In this document: positions 11,304 through 23,356 of the stretch, piece after piece
Layout: each line of letters starts with the position of its first letter
Position numbering within the stretch: position 1 is the stretch's first letter
NCBI GenBank assembly: GCA_027924585.1
Contig: BSBM01000597.1
Location: 6,029,501 to 6,093,500 of the forward strand
Direction of reading: 5' to 3'
Source: Larix kaempferi
Taxonomy: Eukaryota > Streptophyta > Pinopsida > Pinales > Pinaceae
Length of the DNA stretch: 64,000 nucleotides
Position numbers and translations under genes: made by a program
The notes under the pieces: model-generated
What the model saw: the letters and a program-made list of their open reading frames with translations, nothing else
Databases searched by the model: none
Told to the model about the DNA's origin: nothing

Positions 11304-12898
11304 TTACCTATGCCACTTATCAAATGAATAAGTGTTTGGAATAACATAGGCATGTATCACACTTCTTTCTTCATGTGATAGCTTGAAGCGATGTCCATTT
11401 CCTTCTAACAATTCACTTGGAACTCTCTCCTTTTTGTCATCATCCCATACATGACGATTGAAATTTTTAAAATCCTTCATATATTTTGTGCAAAATCCCA
11501 TGGCCTCTTGCATTGAATATCCCTCAGAAATGCTACCTTCCGGTTTTTCCCTAGAATGAACAAATGATTTCAAAACCTTCATATATCGTTCTATAGGATA
11601 CATCCATCTTGTTCTTATTGGGCCATAATGCTCTATTTCATATTGTAGCTGCATCAAAATATGCATAGAAACATTAAATGTTGTTGGTGGAAATTCTCGT
11701 TCCAATTGACAAAGGACTTCGACAACCTCCTCCCTCAAACTATCAAAGTTCAAAGGATCTAATACATGTAAACTCATTCTCTTTAATAGTAGGCCCAACC
11801 TTATAATTGCCAATCTTGGCCCCTTTGTCAAATTTGATATGATGACCACAATAGGTAAAATATTCTCGATTATGACATGATAGTCATGGCTCTTTATGCC
11901 TTTTAACCTATTAATGTCACTTTGGCTTCTAATACTACTACTTACATATCCAGTTGGAAAGTGATCCTGTGACATCAACTTCAAAAATTGTCCATGTTGT
12001 TCCTTTGTCCAAACATAAGGAGCGCTAGGTTTTCTATATTTTTCATCATCATATTTTTCAACCGAAATATTTCGATGAATCTTTATATGTTGAAAGTATT
12101 TGCGTGATGCAACAATATCAGAAGCGCCAAGAAGATATTCTAAAATTGCATAGGCTATATTTTTCTCAGTATGCATAAAGTCAACAATATGCCTAATGGC
12201 TATATCCTTAAAGTATGGCAACTTATATATTATGCAAAATAGTTTTACACCGCTTTCATTACATGGATCATCTCTACTACCAAAAACCCCACCGCTTTCA
12301 ATAAAAAAAATAATTTTTATCCATTCTCAATAATGTATTCTACCGTTATTGGGAATGGTGCTTCAAAATTCTCTTCCTAACCATCGAAATGTGTTTTTTC
12401 TCGACGATGTGGATGATCCATTTTAAGGTCAGCATAATGTCCACAATAAATACACTTATGCAAAAATTTTGAGTACCTTAAAAAATCATTAAATTTGTAG
12501 GAAGGACATCCATGGTATCCATGAATAGTGAGACTAGTTAATGTTCCATATGTAGGAAGATTGTGAATCGTAAACAATAATGGAGCTCTTAAAGTGAATT
12601 TCATTGAATGACCATCCCTTAAAAATTGAATTGCTTCAATTCCTTTCCACAATTACATTAGCTCATCACATAATGGCTCTAAATAAACATTGATTGTATA
12701 GGAAGTCACACATTTCTTTCCTGGTATGATCAATGATAGAATTAATAAAAATGGCTTAGTTGTTAACCATGGAGATGAGTTATAATTTATTAAAAAAACT
12801 GGCCAAGTTGACCATTTATTACTTTCATCTGATAATGGGTTCACCCCATCTAGAGCCAAACCCAACCTTATATTACGAGGATCTTGGGAAAAATAGGG
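11304..12898 (-). pseudogene. CACTA transposase (tnp2 family), C-terminal half
   Basis: Reading leftwards from the copia A insertion: FSQDPRNIRLGLALDG (about 12840-12890), WSTWPVFLINYNSSPW and LSLIIPGKKC (12700-12800), then PLLFTIHNLPTYGTLTSL and HGYHGCPSYKF (12480-12600), all typical of the tnp2 transposase core. An in-frame stop lies at 12653-12655, and a frameshifted gap spans 12222-12376. An open block at 12221-11304 gives HIVDFMHTEKN, LKGIKSHDYHVIIENILP and the DUF4218 signature (LEREFPPTTFNVSMHI, RTRWMYPIERYMKVLKS, EGSISEGYSMQEA). It ends just after DUF4218 (HAYVIPNTY), so the usual further C-terminal domain is absent. Dead gene; family call firm. Confidence 0.9.
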
Positions 12899-12903
12899 CC
12901 ATC
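12899..12903. repeat. Target-site duplication of copia A, left (CCATC)
   Basis: CCATC lies directly outside the left LTR of copia A and is repeated exactly at 44873-44877. Five bases is the usual duplication length for Ty1/copia integrase. Confidence 0.9.
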
Positions 12904-13559
12904 AATGAAATTCTAAGAAACAACATCTCTAAGAGCTGAGGATACCTCACACAGAAAGAATGTGCAGAAAAGTTGAATAAGATTGAAAAATGCAATAAAA
13001 AAGAGCAGAAGAATAATTATGCAGTAGAAATCAGATAGGAGAAGAATAATGTCACATGATCCAATAATCAGTATAATGAACAATGATGTTACAATGGAGA
13101 GAATTTGAATCACACAATAGAATTCAAACCTCAGTTGGTCTAGTAGAGGAATTATCACCACTGGAGTGCTCCGGAAGACTCAAACTCAAATGAACTGAAC
13201 CTAAAATCAGCTAACTGAAGTCACAATCGGTTAACTGACTAAGGAGGGTGCAATAGATATTTTTTTATCCATCTCAATTAGAAATGGGCTCATGAGGCCA
13301 CAATCAGTGGCATCCAGAGCTCTAATCCCCCACAAGAGTCAGCTAAATCAGGTGGACTGCACTGGAACACTTAGTAGGTTCCTATAAAATAGGGAACTGA
13401 CTGAAGTGTTCCTAAAATTATGCATGCAGGGATCAAAAGGTGGTAGATGGATATTGGATAACATCTGCACACCACTAGGGGGGAAATGCCATCATCAAAT
13501 ACTAAGAAAAATAAATAATGCTAGGTAGGAAAGGGATGGAGTATTAAAATATCCTTACA
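12904..13559 (-). repeat. Copia A 3' LTR (left)
   Basis: It aligns end to end with 44218-44872, for example both contain TCTAAGAGCTGAGGATACC and GGATGGAGTATTAAAATATC. The outer two bases read AA instead of TG; the inner end is CA at 13558-13559. Confidence 0.9.
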
Positions 13560-13568
13560 ACCCCCTGT
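13560..13568 (-). promoter_or_regulatory. Copia A polypurine tract (short)
   Basis: The minus strand reads CAGGGGGT directly before the LTR start TGTAAGGAT. It is shorter than the tract of gypsy A or B. Confidence 0.6.
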
Positions 13569-13756
13569 AATCCTTACTTTTGCATCCTGGGCCATGGTTA
13601 CTAAGACCAAAGGTCACCCATATAATCAAATAAATGATAAAAATAAAGAATTGTCCATGAACCAAGGAAATGGGGAAAAACATCATGGGAAAAATACCCC
13701 CCATCAAAAGAAAAGCAGTAGGGAACTCAAAGAACCTTCATACTAAGCAAAGAAGG

Positions 13757-13870
13757 AAAAATATTTCCTTAGTGAAATCCTTTGCAAAAATATTGGCAAG
13801 CTACTCCTATGTAGGATAACAATGTAGGTGCTAGATCTCGATTTGGATATGCTCGCCTGATGTACCTCCC
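13757..13870 (-). pseudogene. Copia A pol C-terminal tail
   Basis: The minus strand reads PT, stop, E, stop, LANIFAKDFTKEIF. Plant copia pol proteins end in a block of the form PTEEQLADIFTK, so the two stops replace E and Q. This places the true 3' end of pol here and shows that integrase to RNase H was deleted between about 13870 and 14170. Stop changes GAG to TAG and CAG to TAG would account for it. Confidence 0.65.
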
Positions 13871-14170
13871 ACTATGTAGAAGTTGTGTTTTCCAAAAAAA
13901 GTCTTCGAGGGACCCTTCTTACTACTGGAGTGAATGGATCATTATGGTCCAAATCATGAACCTTTGAGTACCCTTTGTCAGGAAACCGATATTTTTTCTT
14001 GGTTGTAGATCCCCCATGGAAAGTCTTTCCAAGATATTGTCGATCGGACCCCACCATCGTGTAGCACCTCTCTGAGAGAAGTGGATCTGCATGACATAGT
14101 GCAATTTTTGCATGATACTGATATATGGTGGTTATATGGTCAGATGGATCCCCAACTATGTTCCCAACAA
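13871..14170 (-). other. Copia A stretch between protease and pol tail, unassigned
   Basis: Short open frames only (61-63 codons). I recognise no integrase or RT motif, so the internal deletion falls in or around this stretch. Confidence 0.4.
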
Positions 14171-15665
14171 CTACAAGGACTTTGTAATCCCATATTGGCC
14201 TTTGCCATGGATTGGGAGCATGTGTTGGATCTGGATATGAATCTGAATCTCATTGAACTTTATTCTCAAGATCAAGATATTTATCCTCATCTTTATTAGA
14301 AGAGATATCACTATGATCTTCATCAAATTCCAATGGGGTAGGAAGAGAGTATGGAAAAAATGGGAGAATTCATATTCCTTGGAGACATGGTTTGCAAACC
14401 CTTTTGCTATAATCTTCTCAGTAGAGATCTCTTTTATCTCAACTGTGTCAGAACCAAATACCACTTTCTTCGGTGAGCCTGTGTGAGTCATCTGATATAC
14501 GGAAAACAAATTTGCTGACAAAGAAGGCACAAACAGAACATTTTTGAACTTCGCATGATCCATATGTACTCTGCCATTTCCTTCAACAGAGATCTGAGAG
14601 TTGTCTGCCATGTGAATAATCGAACCATCTTTGAGATCTAGAGAAGAATTCTCTGGAGGAAATGATGTGGTTGGAGGATCCTGAATCTATGAGAAGGGAT
14701 TGTGATTTTGAAAATCCATCCTTCAGTGCATGGCATCTCTCATGACCATCAGACTCACTTCCAGAATCAGTCCCTGTTGCACCTTCTGGGAGGGAAATGT
14801 TGTGTTGTTCAAGAAGCTTAGGCATTTGATCTATCTTCTTTTGCATGCAATATCTCTCTGGGTGGTTTCCTTTCTTGAAATAGGAACACTTGGATTTATC
14901 ATATCCCTTTTGTTTGTCCTTCTTGGAGTTGGAGGCTCCTTTTGATGGACTTGAATTGGCATTTTGCTTGGGTTCAGATGGCCTCTTATCCTTTCCCTTG
15001 TGCTTCCCCTTCCCATTCACACTTTTTTCTTCTCCAGCCATGAGAGATTGATCTTTTGAGGCCTTCAAGGCACCCATCTAGATCAACTTATCTTGTTCTT
15101 GGATGAGAGATTCAGTGAAAACATCTAAGGAGGGAATCTTCCAACCAGGGATTGACATTCACCCAGAATGGAAGGTAGAGACAAAGATGAAGAACTTAGG
15201 ACCTATATTTCTCAGAATGGATAGCACCAGTTGCTCATCCTTATTCTTAATGCCACATTGTTTGCATTACATGACCATAGATTTGAATTTTGAAAAGAAT
15301 TGTTGAATGGTCTCAAAACTGCTCGGTTGAAGAAAAATCAACTCATTCTCCAGAATATAACCTCTTAGATCATCTTGTTTACCGAAGAGGGTCTCTAACT
15401 TCAACCATAACTCTCTTGGATTCTTCAATCCTTCGATGTGGAAAATTAGATATCTGGAAATATGAATGCACATGAAACCAAATGCTTCATCCAGTCTAAT
15501 CAAATACTTGGTTTTATCCATAGCTGATTGTGGTTCGGGATCCTTCCCCATTGTTACCTTGTACAGTGACTTGTTGTGCAATACCATATCCATATCATCC
15601 CTCCAATCAAGATAATTGAAGGGTGCCAGGATCCTAGGAGAGAGAGGAGTGTTCAAATTTTCCAT
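14171..15665 (-). pseudogene. Copia A gag and protease
   Basis: Gag starts at the ATG at 15665-15663 (MENLNTPLSPRILAPFNYLDW begins here) and stays in one frame to about 14583, with stops near 15267, 15110 and 15078. Typical copia gag wording includes LKNPRELWLKLETLFGKQDD and ENELIFLQPSSFETIQQFF. A lysine-rich segment precedes a zinc knuckle with the second cysteine lost (CSYFKKGNHPERYC). The protease follows, with its catalytic box intact (LLIDSGSSNHII, near 14680). After a frameshift, 14611-14171 gives the protease end (KFKNVLFVPSLSANLFSV). Gypsy B inserted one base before this ATG and removed the gene from its promoter. Confidence 0.8.
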
Positions 15666-15666
15666 T

Positions 15667-15671
15667 ACAAC
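15667..15671. repeat. Target-site duplication of gypsy B, left (ACAAC)
   Basis: ACAAC directly outside the left LTR of gypsy B, repeated exactly at 43921-43925. Confidence 0.92.
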
Positions 15672-18600
15672 TATAACATCCCGAATTTTCATAAAAAATT
15701 AAAACTTTTGAAAACAACATTAAACATAAATTTATAGATGCGGAAATAATAATTGTTTGATTACAACAGCTTTAATTAAAAATCCGTTAGTACTAAATAT
15801 AATTTAATTTTTGTTTTAGCAGCATTGTGATACTGAAAACCTTAACACATAAATTACAAACATGAATATGGTAATAGACTAACTAATAGGTCATTAATGT
15901 GATGCGATACTTTTTCTTGAAAAGATACTGACAGTTTGATTTTTGATGAACAAGGGTGTCCTACGAGGTACCCTGGAGTTTACTTAGCTGCGACGCTAAT
16001 GCATTTGAATATTCTATGTGCAGACGACAGGTAAGAGGTTCAATAACTGCATAGTTTAAAAGTACGTGTGTAATTCAATTCAATGTCAAAATAAAAATGT
16101 TGTGAAATCTTTTGCGAAAACAAGTATCTTCAGGTATGAAATGTCTAGTGTTGCTTACTAGTTTTTCAACGCTGTCTTACAATTTATGAATGTTGGAAAT
16201 CAATGACGTCTAAAAGGTTTACATACTATTTATGTTTGTTGTCGTAAGCCAATGATGTAGTTCTAGTTTGGGTTTTGTCATCGTCTTAAGATAACTAATA
16301 CTTGTAAAGTATTAACGTCATAAATGTATCGCCAATCATCAAATGCATTGTAATAAGAGCGAGGGTATGAAGTTCATGACCATAGCATGGTTTTTATGCT
16401 AGTTACTAATCATTGGTCTTGTTGGAAATTCACAAGTGTAAACTCCCACTTTATTATATTTTTATAAATGGAGAAAATAGAAACTGTGATTAATATATTA
16501 ACCATGTCAATCTTATAGTTTGGTAACCTATATAATAGTTTTATAATTGCAAACTATTTACAAAATATATAAGAGTTTACAATATTAAAAATGATATGAA
16601 ATCTAAACTTAATACATGGCTAAACTTTAGTCTTAAAACCCTAATCGTGATCATAAATTTAGAGCTTTAACTATTTAACAATGCAATCGAAAGTTTTGAG
16701 TTTATAAAATATCTTATGTGAAGATTTGTTGTCGTTATGATTGTACTGACATACATTTATGTCAACAGGGTGGCAAGTTGACGGTCATTAAAATGATATG
16801 AACTCGAGTTGTCGTGGAGATCGTAACTTGATCCTGCATTAAAAGCTTGACTCGAAACTCCAACTGACAAGGATTGCTAACGATCCACATAGCATGATAA
16901 TAATGTGATTGTCCTTGCAACCGTCACTATGTAATGGTTGTGCATTTGAAACACCTTCAAACTGGATGTTGATCAATCCTCCATGTGCGCAAGTGGCACT
17001 GCCAAGCTTGTACTAAAGAATGGGGCATTAAATGTAGAAGTTGTTCGTCCCAATGCCATCTTGCTGGCACTCTTATGATCGTCGATAGTGATGAATTTGG
17101 ATCGTCCGATGCAACCCTAACTTTTGTCGTTGTTTTGGTTAATGAGATTTGAATGTTTTTCATTGTTCTATTGTTTCGATCTGTGTGGCCGATAGGCTGC
17201 CAAAATCTAGGGTTAGAAAGCTTGTAAGAGGTTTCGACTTCGAGACCTGTAGATTTGGGTTGAAGTTGCAGGTTCTTTCCTACTGTAATGACGTTGTATT
17301 AAAAGATTGATTCTCTGGTTCAAGTTGTTAGCGAATTGATAGTTTATAGTTTTTCTTTTAGAGATTGAGTGGGACACTCAATGCTACAAATGATAGAAGT
17401 ACCTTGGTCTCATCTACAACAGACTTCTCGTCATTTTTCTGGTGAAGGCAAAGAACTTGGTCGTTGGTTGAGAAGGTAAGTGTCCTCGAAAAGAATAGTG
17501 ATTCTTTCATTGAAGTTTTTCGATTTTCAATTTAAAATATAAATATTACAGTTATCAAATTCTAAGCTGTTGTTTTTGGTCAGTTTCAGGGTTCGAAGAC
17601 CTACTTGAGCAAGGGTTTGGAAAGGGATGGCGTGCTTCCATTTCTGGTTAGCTCCGGGTCTCAAACCCTCGTAGGTGCCTTTCAACTTTGGTTGATGTGG
17701 TTTCAAGAGGATGAATAACCTATCTTTCACCATGCCTTGGCATTGTCTGTCAGTTGAAAACTTTGAAGACCCTTTTGTTATTCAAACAATGTTTGTACAG
17801 GGATACGGCCTTCGTTTTTTTGTATGATACTTGGTCTTAAACTTTGATGACTAGCTTTGTCGAAATGGGAGTTATACTACTCATCCATGCTGAGGGTTTT
17901 TGGACTTGTTTAAAATGTTTACACTTGGGAATAAACCCTATGCGATTTTTGTTTGGAAACATGTTCTAATCTTTTTGTTTCTGAGAACATTGATTTCCCT
18001 TCCTGGAATTGGGACTTATATTGGTTTAAACCTTGAGCACGACCTGTTGGTTTATGTTATGAGAGAAGAGATATAGAGCCAAGGCTCTTCTACAGTGGAT
18101 ACAATGTTTTCTTCTAGGCAATGAAAATAAATATTATAATTCATTCTGTGCTATTTGTCTGTTTATACATTTGAAAACTGTAGATTGATATCGTGACTTT
18201 CGAGCTAGGCCATAGTCTATATGCTTGTCGTAGATGATAACTCTGTAATGTATAATGACGAAATGGTTTTCCTTTCATTTGTAATGGAAACGAATAGGGC
18301 CATACCCTAGTTCGAGTCTTGTCTTCGATTATAAATAAATGTTTGAATATGAACTTTTAAAAAGGTCTTTGAAGCCAAAAACTAAGGTTCGATCCATAGC
18401 TTGTGTAGATTACTTTTGTTTATGATGCAAAACGATGATTAATGAAAAAGAAATTTTATCTAGGGTTGATACAAAACTCAGTTTTGAAATCAACACTTAC
18501 AATTTAGAATATCTATATAAATAAATGAATGATGGAAAAAATAACGTTTATATTGTTTTCATTATCTGATTGAACTAAATAATCAAAGGCAATGGTTATA

Positions 18601-19909
18601 GTAGGAAATGAAAACAATGTGTGTATGTGAAATGTGAATACAATGTAATGACTGTTATTTGCAGCTTTGATATAATGAACACATTTATTTATTTACAACA
18701 TTACTATTTATATTGCAGACATGGCATGATGCATGAAATTTTTTATTTCATTTATTTCTTTTGTACATAGTAAAGATAAGAAATTACAATATATTTATAC
18801 AAGAAATAAACAATGTTTGTTTGTATTGAAACAATGGAATAATCTATAATATTTAGGTATTATACAGAACTTTCTACTATTATTAACTATAGGGCAGAAC
18901 TTGATAAACATATAAATTACTATATTTATCTACCGAATCAATGGCAATTTGCCTATCTTTTCATCTATACTTAATTTGCATCTCTACACTAGAGTACGAT
19001 GCAAACAACAGCATGTGGAAAAATGTAGAGATTGGTTTATTCATTCCAGATCATCATTTAAACTTAACATTCATATTTTAAACAAAAATAAATTCTTCTT
19101 CTAAACAGAAAAACAGAGATTACTAATTTTACTAAACATAAAGTATTAACTGAGATAAAGTAGAAAAACTGCAAAACCTGGATAAATTTGTAGGGAAACA
19201 AACAGCCCAAGAAGACTGTTCCACCCAACCAATTTTTGAAGATAGTTAAGTACTTGCCTTAGAACCCCCGAGCCTATTCACTGAACCACCAGGAGGAAGA
19301 AACTTAGAGATTTAGGATCTCCACTTGCAGTAGCACTAATTGTTGAATCTTCAAGAACTAGTAGTCCATAAGACTTGCACCAGCATCTCTGGTTCTTCTT
19401 AGCAATATGCAGACTTATGATTCCACTCACAACTAGCCTCCCTATTCGAATCTCTCAGTGATCACCTGATGCACATGAGGAAATATTTCTGCAGAAAATA
19501 CTGTGTAAGAGCTGCCTACTCAATTCAAATTTGTCTTATGTAAGCTACCTAGGCCTTTTCAATTGTTACTTGGCCATTAAATGAGCTTACTACCCACTCC
19601 CACCACCTAGGGGATAATGCCACATTTTTAGGGGTAGTTGTCCCATAACCACCAGCTAGTGGTGTGATGCAATTGCTGCCATCTGTCCCATACCTTCCAA
19701 GAGCTTCCTTTCCTCCTAGTGGGTTAGTGAACACTCATTTAACAGTCCCCTTGGGTGTTTGTCTCCTAATTAATTTATTTAAATAATAATAATCAGTAAT
19801 TACATTCATCCTTGATCAAACTGATCATAACTACAAAACTTTGTAATTAAATTTAACATAAAGTATTTTGCTAATAAAATAATAATTTCTGAAATTTGGG
19901 GAGGTGACA
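15672..19909 (-). repeat. Gypsy B 3' LTR (left, 4,238 bp, uninterrupted)
   Basis: On the minus strand it begins TGTCACCTCCCC at 19909 and ends near 15672 (TATAACATC, against TGTAACATC in the other copy). It contains the empty sites of copia C (CTGTT, 18159-18163) and copia D (TTAAG, 19246-19250). Short open frames such as 17163-16957 also occur in the other LTR. They are shared by descent and I do not call them genes. Confidence 0.93.
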
Positions 19910-19923
19910 TACACCCCCCCTTA
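19910..19923 (-). promoter_or_regulatory. Gypsy B polypurine tract
   Basis: The minus strand reads TTAAGGGGGGGTGTA directly before the TG of the 3' LTR. Confidence 0.85.
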
Positions 19924-19949
19924 AGTCTCAACATCGTCCTTGATGTTGG

Positions 19950-20486
19950 TTAATCACTCCTTGAGTGTTCCTGAAACAGAGTTGGGTATGTTGCCTGCAT
20001 ACTACTCTCCAACTCCCAAGTTGCCTCTTCTGGGCTAAGGTGCTTCCATTGCACCTTCACTTTCCCAATGGTGCGATTCTGGAGAATAGTTTCCCTCCTT
20101 CCGAGGATACAGTTTAGTTCCACCTGAAAATCTTTGTCTTGTCCCACCTATACATCATTCCAGTTTACAACATGAGTAGCACCTTGTACATATTTCTTTA
20201 AAAATGATCTATGAAAAAAATTATGTATTTTTAAGTTTGGTGGCAAAGCTAGTTGGTATGCCACCTTTCCAACTTTGGACAATATTTCAAAAGGACCACA
20301 ATACCTGGGTGCCAACTTGGTACAACTCCCCAATTTCAGTGAACTCTTTTTCGGTCTTACCTTGAGGAATACATGTTCACCAACCTGGAACTCTTTATGA
20401 GTCCTTTTTAAATCTGCTTGACTTTTCTGCCTATCTTGGGCAGCTTTTAAATTTCCTTGTACCTGTTTCATAATTAGTTCTAACTC
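19950..20486 (-). pseudogene. Gypsy B integrase C-terminus and chromodomain-like tail
   Basis: Same frame as the upstream pol, entered after the TAG at 20487-20489. It reads QADLKRTHKEFQVGEHVFLK, KLAPRYCGPFEILSKVG (the GPY/F module), then IHNFFHRSFLKKYV. A TAG at 20148-20150 follows, and then IGKVKVQWKHLSPEEATWE, a chromodomain-type motif. It ends at a TAA at 19950-19952, 40 bases before the LTR. Such tails direct integration towards particular chromatin in chromoviruses. Confidence 0.85.
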
Positions 20487-21503
20487 CTACATTAATTCAG
20501 GTCCTAAAACAACTCTATTTACTGGATTATTCCACGAAACAGGTGTATCACATTTCCTACCATAAAGAATTTCAAATGGACTAAGTCTGGATGATGCATG
20601 ATAATGATTATTATAATCAAATTCTGCTAAGTGTAAGTAGTCTTCCCACTTACCAGGCTGATCCTTAATATACATTCTTAATACGTCTTCTAAAACTTGA
20701 TTTACCCTTTCTGTTTGTCCATCAGTTTGCAGATAAAATGCTGTACTGAAATTTAAGGTTGTATTCAACCCCTTAAACACTGACCTCCAGAAGTTTCTGG
20801 TAAACTTAGAGTCACGATCTAGAATTATTACTTTCAATATCCCATGTAGTCGAAAAATCTGTTTCATAAAGATTTCTGCAATATCTGGAGCTTTATGAGT
20901 AGTCTTCACAAGTATAAAATGTGTTGCTTTGCTGAGTTTGTCCACTACCACCATAATAGACTCATGTTGTTTCTGATTTTTAGGTAATCCAGTAAGAAAG
21001 TCTATGTTGATCAATTCCCATTTCCAACTTGGTATCGGTAACGGTAACAGTTGCAACAATCTAGCAGGATGTTGGTGTTCAACCTTCACTTTTTGACAAT
21101 CCAAACATTTAGCTATGTACTTTGCTACTTCATCCTTCATTCTGGGCCAATAGTATTCTTTTCTTAGCATAGTAATAGTCTTTTGATAACCTGGATGGCC
21201 AGAATGATGAATTTTATGCATCTCATTCAATATCAGAAATTTTATTTCTGGTATGTCTGGTACATACAATATGTTTTTATACAGTAATAACCCATTTTCC
21301 TTCATGCTGTAATCTGCCATAAAATTTTCAGAACTGTTGTTTGCTATCTTTTCCTTCATTTTTTTGTATTCTTCATCTGTGTCACTCCTTTCAAGAATCT
21401 CATTTTCCAAATCAATTGAATAAGTACTGATGGTTGAAATAAAATTCAGTTTTGCCTTACGATTCAAGGCATCTGCAACTTTGTTCTCCTTTCCTTTAAT
21501 ATG
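20487..21503 (-). pseudogene. Gypsy B integrase
   Basis: Open from 21467 to the TAG at 20487-20489, in frame with the rest of pol. The zinc-binding domain has both histidine and cysteine pairs (MHKIHHSGHPGYQKT, CLDCQKVKVEHQHPA). The core keeps the three catalytic acids (IMVVVDKLSKATHF, IILDRDSKFTRNF, TDGQTERVNQVLED) and ends SPFEILYGRKCDTPVSW. As a domain it looks intact. It is cut from RT by the TAG at 21504-21506 and from its tail by the TAG at 20487-20489. Confidence 0.92.
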
Positions 21504-22178
21504 CTAAATTTCGAAATCATACTCACTTAAGAAAGTCAACCATCTAGCTTGTCTAGCATTCAGATTTGTATGGTCTAATAAATATTTCAGACCCATGTTA
21601 TCTGTCAATAATGTGAATTTTCTACCAATAAGGTGATGATGCCACATTTTTAAGGCATGAATTACTGCCAATAACTCTAAATCATAAGTAGAGTAGTTCT
21701 TCTCATGTATTTTCAACTTTCTTGATTCATATGCCACTGCATGCCCTTCTTGTGTCAGGACTCCACCAAGTCCGTCATTGCATGCGTCTGTACAAACTAC
21801 AAAATCCTTGTTAGGGTCTGTTATCCTCAAGATAGGTGTTGTAGTCAATAATCCCTTTAATTTCTTGAAACTGTTAGAACATTTCTGATCCCAAACAAAT
21901 TTCTTCACTTTCTTCTGCAAAGAAGTTATGGGGTTGGCAATCTTTAAAATTTTTTCTATAAATTTTCTGTAATATCCAGTAATGCCCATAAATGATCTTA
22001 CATCTGACACATCCTTAGGAACTGGCCAGTCATTAATGGCTCTTATCTTGTTGGGATCAACTGATATTCCTTCTTTCGAGATTATGTCTCCTAGATACTG
22101 AATTTTGTCTTTGTGAAAGTCGCACTTACTAAACTTAGCGTATAGTTGATGGTCTCTCAGAACTTGTAAGATAATTCA
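21504..22178 (-). pseudogene. Gypsy B RNase H and RT connection
   Basis: From the TGA at 22176-22178 the frame continues through the RT thumb (YLGDIISKEGISVDPNKI, near 22090) and opens at 22010 into RNase H. Catalytic acids are visible in VVCTDACNDGLGG, YSTYDLELLAVIHA and TLLTDNMGLKYL. It ends EYDFEI at a TAG (21504-21506), where related elements read on through HIKGKENKVADAL, which is present just beyond the stop. Confidence 0.9.
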
Positions 22179-23354
22179 TAGATGTTCATCATGCTCTTCT
22201 TTACTTTTTGAATACACTAAAATGTCGTCTATAAACACAACAGCAAACTTGTCTAAGTATTTGTGCAGAATATTATTCATCAAACACATAAATACAGCCA
22301 GGGCATTAGTCAAGACAAATGGCATGACTACGAACTCGTAATGTCCATACCGAGTTCTGAAAGCTGTCTTGAAAATATCTTCATCCTTAACCCGAACTTG
22401 ATGATATCCTGATCTTAGATCAATCTTTGAAAATATCGTTGCTCCATGCAGTTGATCAAATAGATCGTCTATGTGGGGCAACGGATACCGATTCTTGATC
22501 GTCATCTTATTAAGCTGGTGATAATCTATGCACAGTCTCAAGGTTCCATCTTTCTTCTTAACAAAGATGATAGGTGCTCCCCAAGGAGACACACTGGGTC
22601 TAATATACTTCTTATCAATAAGTTCCTTCAACTGTGATTTCAATTCGTTTAATTCCAGTATGTTCATTCTATATGGAGCTTTTGAATTTGGTGCTGCTCC
22701 TGGTATTAATTCGATGGTAAAATCTAAATCTCTTTTAGGAGGTAATCCTGGAATCTCCTCAGGAAATACATCCTTAAAATCCTTTAGGACAGGTATGTCC
22801 TCTAATTTCAGTTTGTCATCTTTACCAATAAACTCATCATTTACTACGTTTACTGCAAACAAATGGAATCCTTTCCTAACTTCCCTCTTAACTTGCATGG
22901 TTGAAATCTGTCTAAGGGTTACCTTCCTTGGGATGCCTTTTATTTCTACAGTTTTTCCTTCGTCATTTAAACAGGTAAAACTTTTTCCGTAACAGTCCAG
23001 AAGGACATGATGGGCTTCTAACCAGTCCATCCCAACTATAATATCATAAGATCCTAAAGGTAGAATATTCAACTTGATTTGTGTTTGTAAAGGATTAATG
23101 GATAAAGCACAACTGTCTATAAAATCTGATACTTTCCTCTTTGTTCCAGATGCTAGTCTAACTAACCAAGATTTACTAAACTTTTCTGTTTTCAATTTAA
23201 TACTTTCCACAGTATCTAGTGATATATAATTTAATCGAGCACCTGGGTCAATTAAAACAGTAACAGAATGATTTTGTATCATACCTTCAATCTCTACCAT
23301 AGAGATTTGATGATCTGCTTTCCTATTGTCGAGTGTTGCATTAATTCTAGGCAT
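22176..23354 (-). pseudogene. Gypsy B protease and reverse transcriptase
   Basis: A 392-codon open block. The protease has [13 protein letters not shown] (aspartate present) and [19 protein letters not shown]. The RT has [70 protein letters not shown] and the intact catalytic box [13 protein letters not shown] near 22210-22240. A TGA at 22176-22178 follows EEHDEHL and interrupts the thumb; CGA to TGA would explain it. Apart from the stops the RT looks well kept. An antisense open frame at 22528-22992 is a shadow. Confidence 0.92.
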
Positions 23355-23356
23355 CT

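Noticed and set aside
16957-17163. A 68-codon frame conserved in both gypsy B LTRs (also 26039-26278)
   Set aside because: The LTRs are copies of each other, so conservation is by descent. Other LTR frames of similar size (17527-17733, 19549-19734) behave alike.
22528-22992. A 154-codon + strand open frame
   Set aside because: It is the exact antisense of the gypsy B protease-RT frame, with no recognisable domain.
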